From contig NZ_LJYG01000034.1 of assembly GCF_001440035.1 (NCBI RefSeq), forward strand, positions 21,913 to 85,912: a stretch of DNA of 64,000 bases, read 5' to 3'. Below the pieces are notes generated by a model, which was given only the letters and a program-made list of their open reading frames with translations, was not told the DNA's origin and made no database searches. The DNA comes from Bradyrhizobium manausense. Lineage in GTDB: Bacteria > Pseudomonadota > Alphaproteobacteria > Rhizobiales > Xanthobacteraceae. The first letter of the stretch is position 1. Each line of letters opens with the position of its first letter. Shown one piece after another: positions 26,635-36,406 of the stretch. A program made the translations under genes and the position numbers.

Positions 26635-27900
26635 TCACACACTACGCTCTGCAGTATTCAGGCCTCCGCGTCGGGAGAGGGACGCGATAACGTTATCGAG
26701 ACGGCGCAGCAGGTCGTCGTACGTAAGGATGTCCATCATGTTGGAATACTTGCGCTTGATCACCTCTAGATCGAATAGTTGATCATCGGCGAGTGCGGAC
26801 GTTCCGTCGGCACGTTTGTCACGACCCAGCAAAATCATGGCCTTCGGGTTAGTCACTCGGATCTGCATGCCGGGTGGAAGAAAATCGGCGTACCGTGTCG
26901 TGAGCTGCCGCTCGCCTTCAACACCCCATTTCGAAAGGTGAAAGAGATATTTCTCGGCCTGCATGATCGTTCCAGATAGCTCCTTGGTCGGAACGCTATT
27001 GCCTCGGTAGAGGCCCCGGCTCAGCAGTACGTCGTCGAAAGGCTTCTTGATCTCGATAACATCGATGCTTCCCCCGGCATCGATGAGGCAGATGTCGATG
27101 AACCTGTTTTTCCGCGTTCCGGGCTTGGAGTAGAAATCTGCAACAGTGACGCTTTCGAGTACGGCAACGTATTTTGGAAAGAGCAGGAGGATGACCTTGA
27201 TGATCAGCCTTTGCCAGTCCTTTTCGCTGTAAGATGTCGCCTCGGCGAGCCAGGCCAAGATGGTGTCGCGCAACATCACGTACTTATCGATTTCGGCCTG
27301 GATGAGCGCGGGCTGCTCCAGCGGAGCGGCTGACACGGCGGAGCCTCGGCGGGCAAGATAGGCTTCGTATTTCTCTCTCGCAGCCGCGTTGCCATCGAGC
27401 ACCTCTCCCACAATCGACTCGACGCGTGCCCTGGCATAGCGATCGAGCTCGGACGAGTTCGGGAATTTCGCGAGAAGCTCGCGAAAAATCTCGACCGGTA
27501 TCCTGTCCTGTCGCGAACCTCCGACGACGATCTCGCCGAAGGGTTGCTTCACCTTCTCGATACGCGGGAAAATGCGGATGTTGCGTTCAGCGACGAAGGT
27601 CTTGCGCTCAAGGCGGATGCCGCTATCGGCGATAAGAACATCCTGATCGCATCCCAGAATCCGGCCCGGAATCCGAAAATAGCCCGCTTCCTTCGTCGCA
27701 AACCGGAATCGGTATACTGGTTCCTCGGCGCCCCTCTTCGAAGGAGCCGTCAGCAGGTCGGCGGATTCAAAGGTAAAGCCGCTGCTGACGGTGACTTCGC
27801 CGTCGTCCTTCAGCCTTCTGGAGGCCCACTCAGGATCGTTGTTCTCGACCTTGTATTCGAGAATTAGGCCTCGGTTGTCTTCTTCAAAGCCGATCATCAC
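26635..27900 (-). CDS. sduA: Shedu anti-phage protein SduA (DUF4263 nuclease)
   Basis: 421 residues. The C-terminal DUF4263 nuclease core reads [20 protein letters not shown] followed by KPF, giving the D...ExK active site, with [18 protein letters not shown] after it and [11 protein letters not shown] at the end. The N-terminal half (Shedu-specific beta-rich region) holds [16 protein letters not shown] and [10 protein letters not shown]. Shedu works as a single-gene defence that nicks phage DNA. It sits 218 bases upstream of gajA in the same orientation but with its own spacing, so it is a separate unit in the island. Confidence 0.88.
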   Translation of the reverse strand: MMIGFEEDNRGLILEYKVENNDPEWASRRLKDDGEVTVSSGFTFESADLLTAPSKRGAEEPVYRFRFATKEAGYFRIPGRILGCDQDVLIADSGIRLERKTFVAERNIRIFPRIEKVKQPFGEIVVGGSRQDRIPVEIFRELLAKFPNSSELDRYARARVESIVGEVLDGNAAAREKYEAYLARRGSAVSAAPLEQPALIQAEIDKYVMLRDTILAWLAEATSYSEKDWQRLIIKVILLLFPKYVAVLESVTVADFYSKPGTRKNRFIDICLIDAGGSIDVIEIKKPFDDVLLSRGLYRGNSVPTKELSGTIMQAEKYLFHLSKWGVEGERQLTTRYADFLPPGMQIRVTNPKAMILLGRDKRADGTSALADDQLFDLEVIKRKYSNMMDILTYDDLLRRLDNVIASLSRRGGLNTAERSV

Positions 27901-28138
27901 GGACTACCAATGCCTCGCCTGTGGCTCCGGTCGCAAAGATGTTGACGCATCCTCACACATAAAAGAAAGGCTGCCGCTCCTCTCCCTTCGCGGATCCCAT
28001 GACAAGGACATCTCCAATCATTCCCGCAATCAGTCAGTCCTATGATGTCGCCAAGCACTGCGCGGATGTCGGGCTTTGCGTTCTTGCTGCGCATTACGGT
28101 AAGATGCAGCGGATTGGGCGTATCAGGCCGATACGTGG

Positions 28139-29221
28139 TCAGTCATCCGCCAATAGCTTCTTGAAGTGCTCCCCGGATTTTCGCCACTCCTCGAACGCCT
28201 CCCGATTCGTCTCGTGAAGATCAATCTCGACGTAGCTCGTGCGAATGATCGCCAGCAGGGCTTCCAGCTGCCGATGCATCTCGCTGCGCGCGACAAGAAT
28301 CGCCTGCCAGTCGGTCTCTTGCTCCTCAGTAACCAGCATATCGCCGGGACTTGAGAAGACGTTCATGCCGGAGCGGGTGTCCGTGTAGTTCCGTCCGTAG
28401 GACGTCGCTTCGTTCCAAGCCGCATCGAGCCCACGAAAGGCGGCATCGAGCGCAGGATCATTGATATGAAATAGAGAGTTGCTGATTACACCGTGATAGC
28501 TTTCATAGTAAAACAAGTCGCGATTAAGGATGGAGTGGGGCAGGCGTTCGATGTGCTCTTGCAATGCTGGAATGGCAAATTGTGAGAGGGCCCACCGCGC
28601 AGCGCGCAGATCGCGTTGGCGGCGAACCTGAGCCGGGTCCATCAGCCTGAGTTCGGCAGGACGAGGCGGATTGCCGTTCAGTATTACCGTGAGCGCACTG
28701 ACGAACAGATCGGTCAATCGCTCGATGCCCTTCTTATCGTTCGCCTCCTTGACCCGGTATTGCGAGATCCGCTGGCGATCAAAATCGAATGGGAGGTCTT
28801 CGTATTTGGCAATCGACAGGTTCGTGAGCAGGATCATTCGATTCCAGCCAAGATGTGCTGCGGCATAGCCAACCTCGAAAGTCACGTTCGGGTTGGGGCA
28901 AGGCCGCGCCTTAATTTCCGTAGATGCTGGCGGCGTGACCGTCGTTATGTCACCAACGAAGATGTCCGCGGCCTCGATTTTCTCCAATATCGAGCGCGGC
29001 ACATTGTCCGCACCCATCATGTCGCGGGTCGCCTCGTCGAGTTTCAGCGTGAGCTCCGGCTGCCCCTCCTCAATCCGGGCGGCGGCCGCAACAAGTGCCT
29101 GGCGGATAGCATTTCGGTTGGTGCCGGCAGGAGAATCACTTTGCCATGCATAAAAGACGGCGTATTCGGTCTTGCTCAAGTGTTTGCTCTTTATCGGGCG
29201 TGTCTGCTGGAATTTCTGCAT
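28139..29221 (-). CDS. TIR-like nucleotide-binding protein
   Basis: 360 residues. The N-terminal 200 residues match the family that starts [21 protein letters not shown] and contains [20 protein letters not shown] and [20 protein letters not shown], a TIR/SEFIR-like fold with a conserved Glu (FEVGYA) in the place of the NADase Glu. The C-terminal 150 residues (from [19 protein letters not shown]) are helical and may be the sensor or oligomerisation part. Proteins of this type are common in defence islands and probably bind or cleave nucleotides such as NAD; no partner gene is adjacent. Start: ATG 29221; a later start near residue 17 ([10 protein letters not shown]) is possible. Confidence 0.7.
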   Translation of the reverse strand: MQKFQQTRPIKSKHLSKTEYAVFYAWQSDSPAGTNRNAIRQALVAAAARIEEGQPELTLKLDEATRDMMGADNVPRSILEKIEAADIFVGDITTVTPPASTEIKARPCPNPNVTFEVGYAAAHLGWNRMILLTNLSIAKYEDLPFDFDRQRISQYRVKEANDKKGIERLTDLFVSALTVILNGNPPRPAELRLMDPAQVRRQRDLRAARWALSQFAIPALQEHIERLPHSILNRDLFYYESYHGVISNSLFHINDPALDAAFRGLDAAWNEATSYGRNYTDTRSGMNVFSSPGDMLVTEEQETDWQAILVARSEMHRQLEALLAIIRTSYVEIDLHETNREAFEEWRKSGEHFKKLLADD

Positions 29222-29820
29222 ATTGAACGGAAGTCGAGGTTCCTAGCAACATAGCGTTCGACTGTAGCGTCGCGAACAGCCGATCTCGAAGGCTGACCGT
29301 GGCCGACCGAACTACGACGGCGACTTAGTCTTAGCAGACGCCTTCGATCCATCTATGAGCAAACCCCTGCGATGGTAGCTAGCCGGGCCGTTGGACACCC
29401 TCGCGAATTCTATCGCTCACCGACCGTACCGGCGGCTTATCACGTGCATCGGCCCCTTGCTGGCCTGACGGCAGCCATCAGCCGCTCTTCCAGTACGGAT
29501 TCTTGGAGGCGCTACCGTCGATCCCCAGGCGGCGACTCGTCGGGGGAAAGAGGTAGCGGAGGAGCGACTCGCCCCCGACGACAGGGTTCGCTGGACTGTT
29601 GAGAATGCCTGGAAGCCCCTCCCGGCAGGGCATCTCGCGCAGCGGCTACGCTGGGCTGGCAACGGATGCAGACGTTTAAGCAAGACCGAGTGGCGGTGCC
29701 GAAAGCACCCTGATCACATTGTCGAGATGCGTTCCTCAACAGCTCAAAAAAACACCGTTTGAAAAACCGTTTTAGTTCGGTCGTCTCAAACGGTTCGCGA
29801 GGGTAAGTCATTGAAAGACT
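29222..29820. other. Non-coding stretch at the island edge
   Basis: About 600 bases between the TIR-like gene and the tRNA-Lys fragment. Only short unsupported frames. Holds a 9-bp inverted repeat (see 29538-29580). Probably decayed mobile-element DNA. Confidence 0.4.
29538..29580. repeat. Inverted repeat CGTCGGGGG / CCCCCGACG
   Basis: Two 9-base arms (29538-29546 and 29572-29580) separated by 25 bases that also contain a repeated GCGACTCG word. No gene nearby explains it; could be a recombinase or regulator site. Confidence 0.35.
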
Positions 29821-29875
29821 TGGTGGGCGCACTAGGGCTCGAACCTGGGACCCGCTGATTAAGAGTCAGCTGCTC
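29821..29875 (-). pseudogene. tRNA-Lys(CTT) 3' fragment (attachment-site scar)
   Basis: On the minus strand: GAGCAGCTGACTCTTAATCA, GCGGGTCCCAGGTTCGAGCC and CTAGTGCGCCCACCA. This gives an anticodon arm GCTGA-CTCTTAA-TCAGC with CTT, a T arm and an acceptor 3' strand with CCA. The 5' acceptor strand and D arm are absent. One T-stem pair is mismatched. Such a 3' half is what an element integrating in a tRNA gene leaves at its distal end. Confidence 0.8.
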
Positions 29876-30001
29876 CGCGGAATGCCAATCTTGGCACCTC
29901 TACCTTGGGTCGCCCCCCGAATCACAGAGACATTGGTGCGGTTCGTACCACCACTCGCGCCAGCGTCCATCAAGCGCAATTGAATCCTTGAATAGTCACC
30001 C

Positions 30002-30265
30002 ACGGTTCGCACCCTCGCTCTCAATGCCAAAGCCAAGCTGGTTCGGGTCGAGAACCCCTCCGACAAGGGACCGCACTTCCGCATCTTCGCCGGCAATGTC
30101 GAGCTGGGAGCCGCCTGGCAGAAGACCGCCAGGGATACCGAGCGCGATTACCTCTCGGTCAAGCTGGACGATCCGAGCTTCCCGGCTCCGATCTATGCCA
30201 CCCTGATCGAGGTGGAGGGCCAGGACGGCCTCCAGCTCATCTGGTCCCGCCCGAATCGGGATTGA
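30002..30265 (+). pseudogene. DUF736 protein, N-terminally truncated copy
   Basis: The frame after a TAG at 29993-29995 encodes [20 protein letters not shown], then [20 protein letters not shown] and ends [11 protein letters not shown]. It matches the intact DUF736 protein at 40605-40916 almost residue for residue but lacks the first 20 residues and any start codon. A strong hairpin follows both copies. The copy begins about 125 bases from the tRNA-Lys fragment. Confidence 0.85.
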
Positions 30266-30279
30266 GGGCCCACGGCAAC

Positions 30280-30301
30280 GGCCCCGCCGAAAGGCGGGGC
30301 C
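30280..30301 (+). terminator. Hairpin after the DUF736 remnant
   Basis: GGCCCCGCC-GAAA-GGCGGGGCC, a perfect 9-bp stem with a GAAA loop followed by ATTTG. The intact DUF736 gene has a similar hairpin after it. Confidence 0.6.
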
Positions 30302-30405
30302 ATTTGCCCGCTGTCAGAGCCTCGGGTCACGGGGCCGTGATAGCCACTGTTCCATGTCATTCAAATGTATTACATCTCGCTATGCGTGAGAATAGGGAGG
30401 TCGCT

Positions 30406-30714
30406 ATGGCTTCGAATGCCTTGGTCCAAACCCGCATCGATGCGGACGTGAAGGAAAAGGCCACTGCGGTTCTGGAAAACATGGGTCTCACGGTATCCGA
30501 CGCCGTTCGGATCCTGCTGACGCGCACGGCCAATGAAGGGATGCTTCCTCTGGAACTCGTGAGCAACAGCCAAGCTTACGATAGCTGGTTTCGTGAGAAG
30601 GTGCGCCAGGCGTTGGCCGACACGCCGCCCGATATCGATGATTCCGAGGTCGAAACGCATTTCGCACAACGCCGTGCCGCTGCGCTTCGACAGGCACCGG
30701 AGCAGGAACGGTGA
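30406..30714 (+). CDS. RelB/DinJ-family antitoxin
   Basis: 102 residues from ATG 30406, preceded by GGGAGG; ATG 30382 is an in-frame alternative. RelB/DinJ start MASNALVQTRIDADVKEKAT followed by GLTVSDAVRILLTRTANEG (ribbon-helix-helix). The tail (PDIDDSEVETHFAQRRAAAL) would bind the toxin. Its stop overlaps the GTG of a RelE-like toxin gene. Confidence 0.85.
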   Translation: MASNALVQTRIDADVKEKATAVLENMGLTVSDAVRILLTRTANEGMLPLELVSNSQAYDSWFREKVRQALADTPPDIDDSEVETHFAQRRAAALRQAPEQER

Positions 30715-31007
30715 AACTAGCCTAGTCGCGCTTCGCGTTGTCTGATCGCGACGGCATTTTCAGCTACATCGAGGCCGAGAATCCTCGTGCCGCGGTCCAT
30801 GTCGACGAACAGATTGCGAATGCCGCGCGGCGCCTGCTCGACTTTCCGGATAGCGGTCGGCCGGGGCGTGTCGCTGGGACACGCGAGTTGGTCATTCCGC
30901 GTACATCTTTTGTCGCGGCGTACCTGGTCGACGGCGATACCGTTCGCATCTTGCGCGTGCTCCATGGCGCGCAGATGTGGCCCGACGAACTTACCAACGA
31001 CGATTGA
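30711..31007 (+). pseudogene. RelE/ParE-family toxin with amber codon
   Basis: From the GTG at 30711 (overlapping the antitoxin stop as GTGA) the frame reads VKLA-stop-SRFALSDRDGIFSYIEAE, with TAG at 30723-30725 where the family has Trp (KLxWSRxAL). The remainder is intact: ENPRAAVHVDEQI, FPDSGRPGRVAGTRELVIP and YLVDGDTVRILRVLHGAQMW, a ParE/RelE fold. Initiation at TTG 30738 would give an 89-residue product missing the first strand. Probably an inactivated toxin whose antitoxin remains. Confidence 0.8.
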
Positions 31008-31298
31008 GGCGGCTCCGTACAGTATCGTGCGACCAGCTGGACGGGCAAGTTTCGATTTATTGCTCATATCGTAGGTTGGCTACGATAAATACGATCAAAC
31101 TAAATTTTGGTCTCGCGTGCGTGCCGGACGAATAGAGGTCTTGGTTAGCGTCTCGAGCGTGACCGGAGTTTTCGTCACACCCTCGGGCGCTGAAAACGGC
31201 CGCTGCGCTGGATTCAGCCGCGCGGCATTTTTGTGGTGCCTTTTTCATCTGGACGAGACGGCCTTTCTGCCGAGCGTTCACAGAACGGGCTTTCGCCT

Positions 31299-32498
31299 CT
31301 ACAGGACGCCCCACGCCCGATAGCGTCCCCGGCCGGTCGCCTCGCGCAGCCCGAGCTCGGCGACCAGGTTTTGGGCAGCACGGGGAGTGATCCCGAGTTC
31401 CGCCGCGATCATGCCCGCAGAGACGATCGGCCTCGTCAGCACATAGTCGAGGAGAGCTGGCAGTCTTGAAGTGGTGCGACGGCCGGCGAGTTTTCGGGCG
31501 AGCAGGTTTCTGGTCATCAGCCAGCGGTCGTGATCCTTGCGGCCAGACTCGGCGGCGGCTGTCATGGCGTCGAGTTGCACGACCAAACGCGCTGCGGCTT
31601 CGCGTGGCCGCCGGCGCTCACGCTGAATGCTTTTCAGCCCAGCATGCAGGCACGGTAGATGCGATCGCGTTTTGCCGCGGTCCCTCAATAATGCCGCAGC
31701 GAGCAGGCGGCCGAGCCAAGGCGTATGCTCGAGCGGTTCGATCTCACCCCAGGCGTCGGCGGCAATCGCCCCTGCCAAGGTCGGCGGCAAGCCGCGAGTC
31801 TGGTCGACCACATCGCGCCAGTGATCGAGGCGTTCCTCCTCATCCCAGTCGGGATCGTAGATGAGAGAATCCCGCTCCGCCCGAAACCGAGTCTCGTCGG
31901 CAAGCCTGCGCTCCGCCCTGGCATTCGCTGCGTCGACCGCGTCGAAAGCGGCGGCCAGATGGGGATCGGTCTCAAGGATACCGAGGGGCAATTCGAGACC
32001 CACCTCCTCCCGCTCGGGGGCCTCGTCGATCTCAAAACCTCCCTCACCTTCCTTCCGGTTGCTCGCCTCCTGCTCTCGCTCCCCCCGCCCGCGGAGGCTG
32101 GAAAGCCCCGAAGCCGACAGCGCCCATTCGGGCTTCGCCTCGGCGATGCGCCGACGGGCGCGCAGCACCGCGTGGGCGCGAGTCAGCTCATGTGTGGGAG
32201 CGCGAACGTCCATGCCTGCGTCGTGGAGCACGAGGTCATCGAGGTGGACAAGTTCGCCGTCCAGCCACAAACTGGCGCAGGCATCGGTGAAGTGTGTCCG
32301 GCTGATTGCGCCGTCACGGATTGGGCTTTTGGCCAGCCGCTCGTCGAAGCGGGCCACGGCATCCTCGGCGGCGGCGAGCGGCCCGGCGAGCTCGGCCCAG
32401 GGCAGCGGATCGGGGATTTTGTATGTGGGCAGCAAGGTCCTGATAACCTTAACGGGAACCAGCGAAACGGAAGCTAACATGGCTTTCGCTTCCGTCAT
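31299..32498 (-). CDS. DUF1612 / helix-turn-helix protein (RHE_PE00001-like)
   Basis: About 399 residues from ATG 32498; the frame stays open to 32555, so a longer start is possible. Segments YKIPDPLPWAELAGPLAAAE and FTDACASLWLDGELVHLDDL are typical of the rhizobial plasmid family annotated DUF1612. The C-terminal 60 residues form a helix-turn-helix (IVSAGMIAAELGITPRAAQN). A linker with many Arg and Glu separates the parts. These proteins are frequent on rhizobial plasmids and islands near mobility genes; function unknown, presumably DNA-binding. Confidence 0.8.
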   Translation of the reverse strand: MTEAKAMLASVSLVPVKVIRTLLPTYKIPDPLPWAELAGPLAAAEDAVARFDERLAKSPIRDGAISRTHFTDACASLWLDGELVHLDDLVLHDAGMDVRAPTHELTRAHAVLRARRRIAEAKPEWALSASGLSSLRGRGEREQEASNRKEGEGGFEIDEAPEREEVGLELPLGILETDPHLAAAFDAVDAANARAERRLADETRFRAERDSLIYDPDWDEEERLDHWRDVVDQTRGLPPTLAGAIAADAWGEIEPLEHTPWLGRLLAAALLRDRGKTRSHLPCLHAGLKSIQRERRRPREAAARLVVQLDAMTAAAESGRKDHDRWLMTRNLLARKLAGRRTTSRLPALLDYVLTRPIVSAGMIAAELGITPRAAQNLVAELGLREATGRGRYRAWGVL

Positions 32499-32788
32499 AG
32501 CGACGTCGGTTCCGGATCGTCCCCCTCGCAAATCAACGGGTTCTGACAACCCCAAGCTAAGCTAGTCACCGGTCGGCACCAGGCGCCGAGAAGATGCGCC
32601 GCTGGTCAGCTCCCCTGCCCTCTTCCGGACGCCGTCGGCCGCCGGTTCGCGCTCAGATGTCCTCGTCGGTCAGGTCGATTGTCGTCACGGCTATCGGGCG
32701 CGCTTCCCGGCGTAGGTTTGCTGGCTTCGCCGCGAATCGACGTTCACTACTTCTGCCACGCTCAGGCTCGCTTCGATAGTAGCGCTTG

Positions 32789-33184
32789 TCAGGCCGCCTC
32801 GATGTCGGTCTGCGGAAAATCGGCGCCCTTGAACATCAACGGTTGACCGAGATGGCGGGCGCAGGCGTAGGCGAAACAGTCCCCAAAATTGAGCCGTGCC
32901 GGGTGTCGACCCTTACCGTAACGGTCGTATGCTTCGAGCGCGATGCGGGCTGTTTCGGGCGCCACGTTCACCATTTTGATTTCCATCAGCGCGAGATAGC
33001 TCTCGACCGCTTCGGCCGCCGCGGCGATCGGCAGATCGAGCACGCGGGCGATGGCAATCGCCGCCTCCCACACGGCCAGCGGCGAGGTCAGACGGGTTGT
33101 GCTTTGTTGCATGCGGGCCAGCAGCTCGCGCGCCTCGTCTTCGTCGGTCAGCATCGCAGTGAGCGCCGAGGCGTCGATGAACAT
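32789..33184 (-). CDS. vapC: VapC-type PIN-domain toxin
   Basis: 131 residues. PIN ribonuclease with the acidic set MFIDASALTAML, WEAAIAIARVL and LNFGDCFAYACARHLGQPLM. Cleaves RNA (often tRNA) when free of antitoxin. ATG overlaps the antitoxin stop (ATGA). Confidence 0.9.
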   Translation of the reverse strand: MFIDASALTAMLTDEDEARELLARMQQSTTRLTSPLAVWEAAIAIARVLDLPIAAAAEAVESYLALMEIKMVNVAPETARIALEAYDRYGKGRHPARLNFGDCFAYACARHLGQPLMFKGADFPQTDIEAA

Positions 33185-33429
33185 CAGAAATTCTCGTACA
33201 GGCTGTCGCGGAACGCCTTGTCCGCAGGTTTACCGCTCTGCGGATTGCCCTTTGCCTTCAAATCGCGACAAAACTGGACGCCCAGGTCGACCAAGGACGG
33301 CCTGCCCTGCTCGCGTTCGAGTTCATGGGCGAGCGCCGTGTGTACGGCCTCGGTCAGTCCGATTTTCTTTAACGCTGCGACCCTGCGGGCCAGCGCGTCG
33401 GTCTCGGGATTTTTGATATGGAAGGCCAT
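33184..33429 (-). CDS. vapB: VapB-type antitoxin
   Basis: 81 residues from ATG 33429, chosen for its GAGGAG ribosome site; the frame is open to 33471. Starts MAFHIKNPETDALARRVAAL as in Rv0623-type (PF07704) antitoxins, with a toxin-binding tail KPADKAFRDSLYENF. Partner of the overlapping PIN toxin. Confidence 0.88.
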   Translation of the reverse strand: MAFHIKNPETDALARRVAALKKIGLTEAVHTALAHELEREQGRPSLVDLGVQFCRDLKAKGNPQSGKPADKAFRDSLYENF

Positions 33430-33536
33430 CCGGCGCTCCTCTAGCGCTTGTCGTGTATCCCTATATAACATTCCGGATACACCGCGTGAAGGTCTCGGGA
33501 TTCTCTCGCCAAGTTCGCTGGAAAACTCGTAAAAGC

Positions 33537-33956
33537 ATGGCGGACCAGGATTTTTTATGGTTAACGTTCTATGAGCGCCATCCCTCTTCGACTCCCGATG
33601 CGGCCTCGATCGAAGCCGTCCTGACAGGGCTCGATCCTGCCTCGGTCGACGCGGATCTCATCCCCGCGCTCGTCGCGGCTTTCCCGAGATTCGATTTCAG
33701 CCTCGCCCGGATCGACATGATTACTGGCGCGATACCCGGTCGGTCATTCGGCCGGACGGCACCCGAGCTGGGGAGCTGCGGCAGTGCGGAGCTCGCCAAA
33801 GATCGGGGGGATATCAAAGCACTTTGGACGCGTCTGAAAGACACTGATCTGCAGATTACAGGGTGGCACGGGACCAGCGCCTTCGTCTTCGCCCCGACCG
33901 GACCCGCGGCCGCTGACTATATCCAGATCGCGCTTGGCCGAGAAATCGAATGGTGA
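33537..33956 (+). CDS. Hypothetical protein, probably 5' part of a broken gene
   Basis: 139 residues from ATG 33537 (MADQDFLWLTFYERHPSSTP). Content: SIEAVLTGLDPASVDADLIP and ITGWHGTSAFVFAPTGPAAA. After TGA (33954-33956) the same frame continues with protein-like AGPVVNPDYRPWGEEELLDP, suggesting that the stop may be new and the original protein was longer. No family recognised. Confidence 0.45.
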   Translation: MADQDFLWLTFYERHPSSTPDAASIEAVLTGLDPASVDADLIPALVAAFPRFDFSLARIDMITGAIPGRSFGRTAPELGSCGSAELAKDRGDIKALWTRLKDTDLQITGWHGTSAFVFAPTGPAAADYIQIALGREIEW

Positions 33957-34750
33957 GCCGGCCCGGTCGTCAATCCGGACTATCGGCCATGGGGTGAAGA
34001 GGAGCTGCTCGATCCCAGCTGGCCCCGCCGCGATCCCCTGCCCGAGACAGACCGCCTCGCCGGCCCGATCGACCGGCTGCTCGATCGCGCCGGTGGCGCC
34101 TTCGTTCATATCCGCAGTTTTCTCGACCGCTGCAGCCGCGTGGAGCGTGACAAGCGAGAGGCCAAGCGGCCCGAGATGGACCGGCGCAGGATCCGCGAAG
34201 TAGGGCTCAGGGAACGCGCGAGAGGCCATTCCTCGAGGCGGTCCCCGAGTGGTTCGATCACGTGCCACGGGAGGTGCGCTTCTTTCAAGATTGGGAGGAA
34301 TCGACCGCCATGCCGCAGCGTGTGTTTGAGCATTGGGCACTTGATGTTCGTGATTATACCCACAAGGGCGAGCGCGAAGTCGGTTTCATCCCCCGGCCGC
34401 TGAAGCATCCGAAGGAGCGGCTGCTCATGGCACCGGATGTTTCGGTACATCTGCTGATGGATCGGATTGAGGCCGTGGACGACGAGGTCGACCTTTCCTT
34501 CGGTTGGTTCTTTCTGATGACCCATGGCCATTGGGTTGATCCCGACATCGGCCTGGCGATAGCACAAGGTCTGAAGGCACAGCGCGTTCGTCTGGCCGAT
34601 TCGACGCTCGCGTGCTGCTGCGCTGGGCGGATCGAAGCTACGGCTTTTGACGGCGCTGTCCGTGGGCGATCTTACGTCGTGCTCGCTGGCTTAACCAAAA
34701 GCCGGTCCTACTGCAGCTTGATGCGTTCTCAACGCTGCTCCTCCCGATGA
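33957..34750 (+). pseudogene. Degraded coding region
   Basis: Protein-like sequence spread over two frames: first NPDYRPWGEEELLDPSWPRR and DRLLDRAGGAFVHIRSFLDR to about 34215, then in another frame VPREVRFFQDWEESTAMPQR and APDVSVHLLMDRIEAVDDEV with SFGWFFLMTHGHW to about 34590, after which the frame changes again. No family recognised. The pattern fits a former gene with at least two frameshifts. Confidence 0.45.
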
Positions 34751-34950
34751 AGCGGCGCGATCGGCTTCATCGACGGTACGTGCAGGTCCACAAATATTTT
34801 GCCTGCGCGAATGGGACCTTGCACCGGCGGAAGGGCAGGAAGCCGTGGTCGCCCAGCCCGACCCGCGCTCGGCACGGCACGCCTGCGGTTCCGCTAGCAG
34901 CGAAGTAGGAATAGACTGCGCGGCACGTCGATTCGGCCCAAATTGAGAAA

Positions 34951-34966
34951 GTTGACCGCGGTCAAC
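34951..34966. promoter_or_regulatory. parS-like palindrome 1 (repABC)
   Basis: GTTGACCGCGGTCAAC, a perfect 16-bp palindrome of the GTT-N10-AAC type known for repABC centromere sites. About 215 bases upstream of repA. Confidence 0.8.
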
Positions 34967-35020
34967 TTGATCCGCTCGGCGCGAGGTGCTTGCAGCAATA
35001 TGGAAGCGGGCGGCGTCCTA

Positions 35021-35036
35021 GTTGACCGCGGTCAAC
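35021..35036. promoter_or_regulatory. parS-like palindrome 2 (repABC)
   Basis: Second identical copy of GTTGACCGCGGTCAAC, 70 bases after the first and about 145 bases before repA. It could also serve in RepA/RepB autoregulation. Confidence 0.8.
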
Positions 35037-35179
35037 TTTTGCATTCGTGCGGGGCAACCCGGAATGGCCGTTAACGATCCGTTTACCCTTTAATTGTTGC
35101 GCTATCGCTCAGAATCGGGCGTACTAGCCACGCTTTGCGCGCGTCGCGCATCCGAAATTCGTAACTACGCGAGAAAGCC

Positions 35180-36406
35180 GTGGCCCTGAACGATCAACAA
35201 GCGATGGCGCCAATCCCGTCGGCCGCCCCCCCAGCGATTCATGATACGATCGCTGCCGACGCGCGGGAACTCTCCGCGAAGCTTCATGCACACCGAACGA
35301 AGCTGTTCCCGCCACAAGCCCGAAAGAATCTCCGCCGGTTCACGTCTGGCGAAGTCGCTAAACTCGTCGGTATCAATGACGGCTATCTTCGCCAATTGTC
35401 GCTGGAGGGGAGGGGCCCCCAGCCCGACACCAGTCCATCGGGTCGAAGGTCGTACACTTTCGAGGACATTCAGAGCCTTCGAGCTTATCTCGATGAATCA
35501 GGCAAGGGTGCGCGCCGATACCGACCGCATCGCGTCGCTGGCGAACAGTTGCAAGTCATCGGCGTCGTTAACTTCAAGGGCGGCTCAGGCAAGACAACGA
35601 CCGCAGCGCACCTAGCTCAACATCTCACGCTGCAAGGCTATCGGGTGCTCGCGATCGATCTCGATCCGCAGGCCTCCCTTTCCGCGCTGCACGGCTACCA
35701 GCCAGAGTTTGATGTCGAGGAGAACGGAACTCTATACGGGGCCATCCGCTATGACGGCGCACGTCGCGAGCTCAGTGAGATCATTCGGCAGACCTACTTT
35801 CTCGGGCTCGACATCATCCCCGGGAATATCGAATTGATGGAATTCGAACATGAAACCCCGAAAGCGTTAGCTATGCGCCAGTCGGGTGATCCGCTCTTCT
35901 TTGCCCGCGTAGCCCGTGCCCTCGCCACTGTCCAAGACCGATACGACGTCGTCGTGATCGATTGTCCGCCTCAGCTTGGATTTCTCACGCTCTCCGCGCT
36001 CTGTGCAGCAACCGCAATTCTGATTCCCGTGCATCCACAGATGCTCGATGTCATGTCGATGTGCCAATTTCTGATCATGACATCCGACCTCCTTGCCGTC
36101 GTCGCCAAGGCGGGCGGCAATATGAACTACGACTGGATGCGCTATCTCGTCACCCGCTACGAGCCCGGTGATGGACCGCAGGCCCAAATGGTCGGCTTCA
36201 TGCGCTCGCTATTCGGTGATCGCATGGTCACCAACATGATGCTGAAAAGTACGGCGATCTCGGACGCCGGCATCACGAAACAAACGCTCTATGAGGTCAG
36301 CCGCGATCAGTTCACACGCGCTACCTACGACCGCGCGATGGAATCGCTAGACAGCGTCAATGGTGAAATTCAAAGCCTCATCCAGGCTGCATGGGGGAGG
36401 ACCTGA
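35180..36406 (+). CDS. repA: RepA partition ATPase of a repABC replicon
   Basis: 408 residues. N-terminal RepA-specific part with a helix-turn-helix (FTSGEVAKLVGINDGYLRQL), then ParA ATPase: VVNFKGGSGKTTTAAHLAQH (deviant Walker A), AIDLDPQASLSALHG and VVIDCPPQLGFLTLSAL. Segregates the plasmid with RepB and represses the operon. Stop overlaps the repB start (TGATG). Appears intact. Confidence 0.93.
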   Translation: MALNDQQAMAPIPSAAPPAIHDTIAADARELSAKLHAHRTKLFPPQARKNLRRFTSGEVAKLVGINDGYLRQLSLEGRGPQPDTSPSGRRSYTFEDIQSLRAYLDESGKGARRYRPHRVAGEQLQVIGVVNFKGGSGKTTTAAHLAQHLTLQGYRVLAIDLDPQASLSALHGYQPEFDVEENGTLYGAIRYDGARRELSEIIRQTYFLGLDIIPGNIELMEFEHETPKALAMRQSGDPLFFARVARALATVQDRYDVVVIDCPPQLGFLTLSALCAATAILIPVHPQMLDVMSMCQFLIMTSDLLAVVAKAGGNMNYDWMRYLVTRYEPGDGPQAQMVGFMRSLFGDRMVTNMMLKSTAISDAGITKQTLYEVSRDQFTRATYDRAMESLDSVNGEIQSLIQAAWGRT

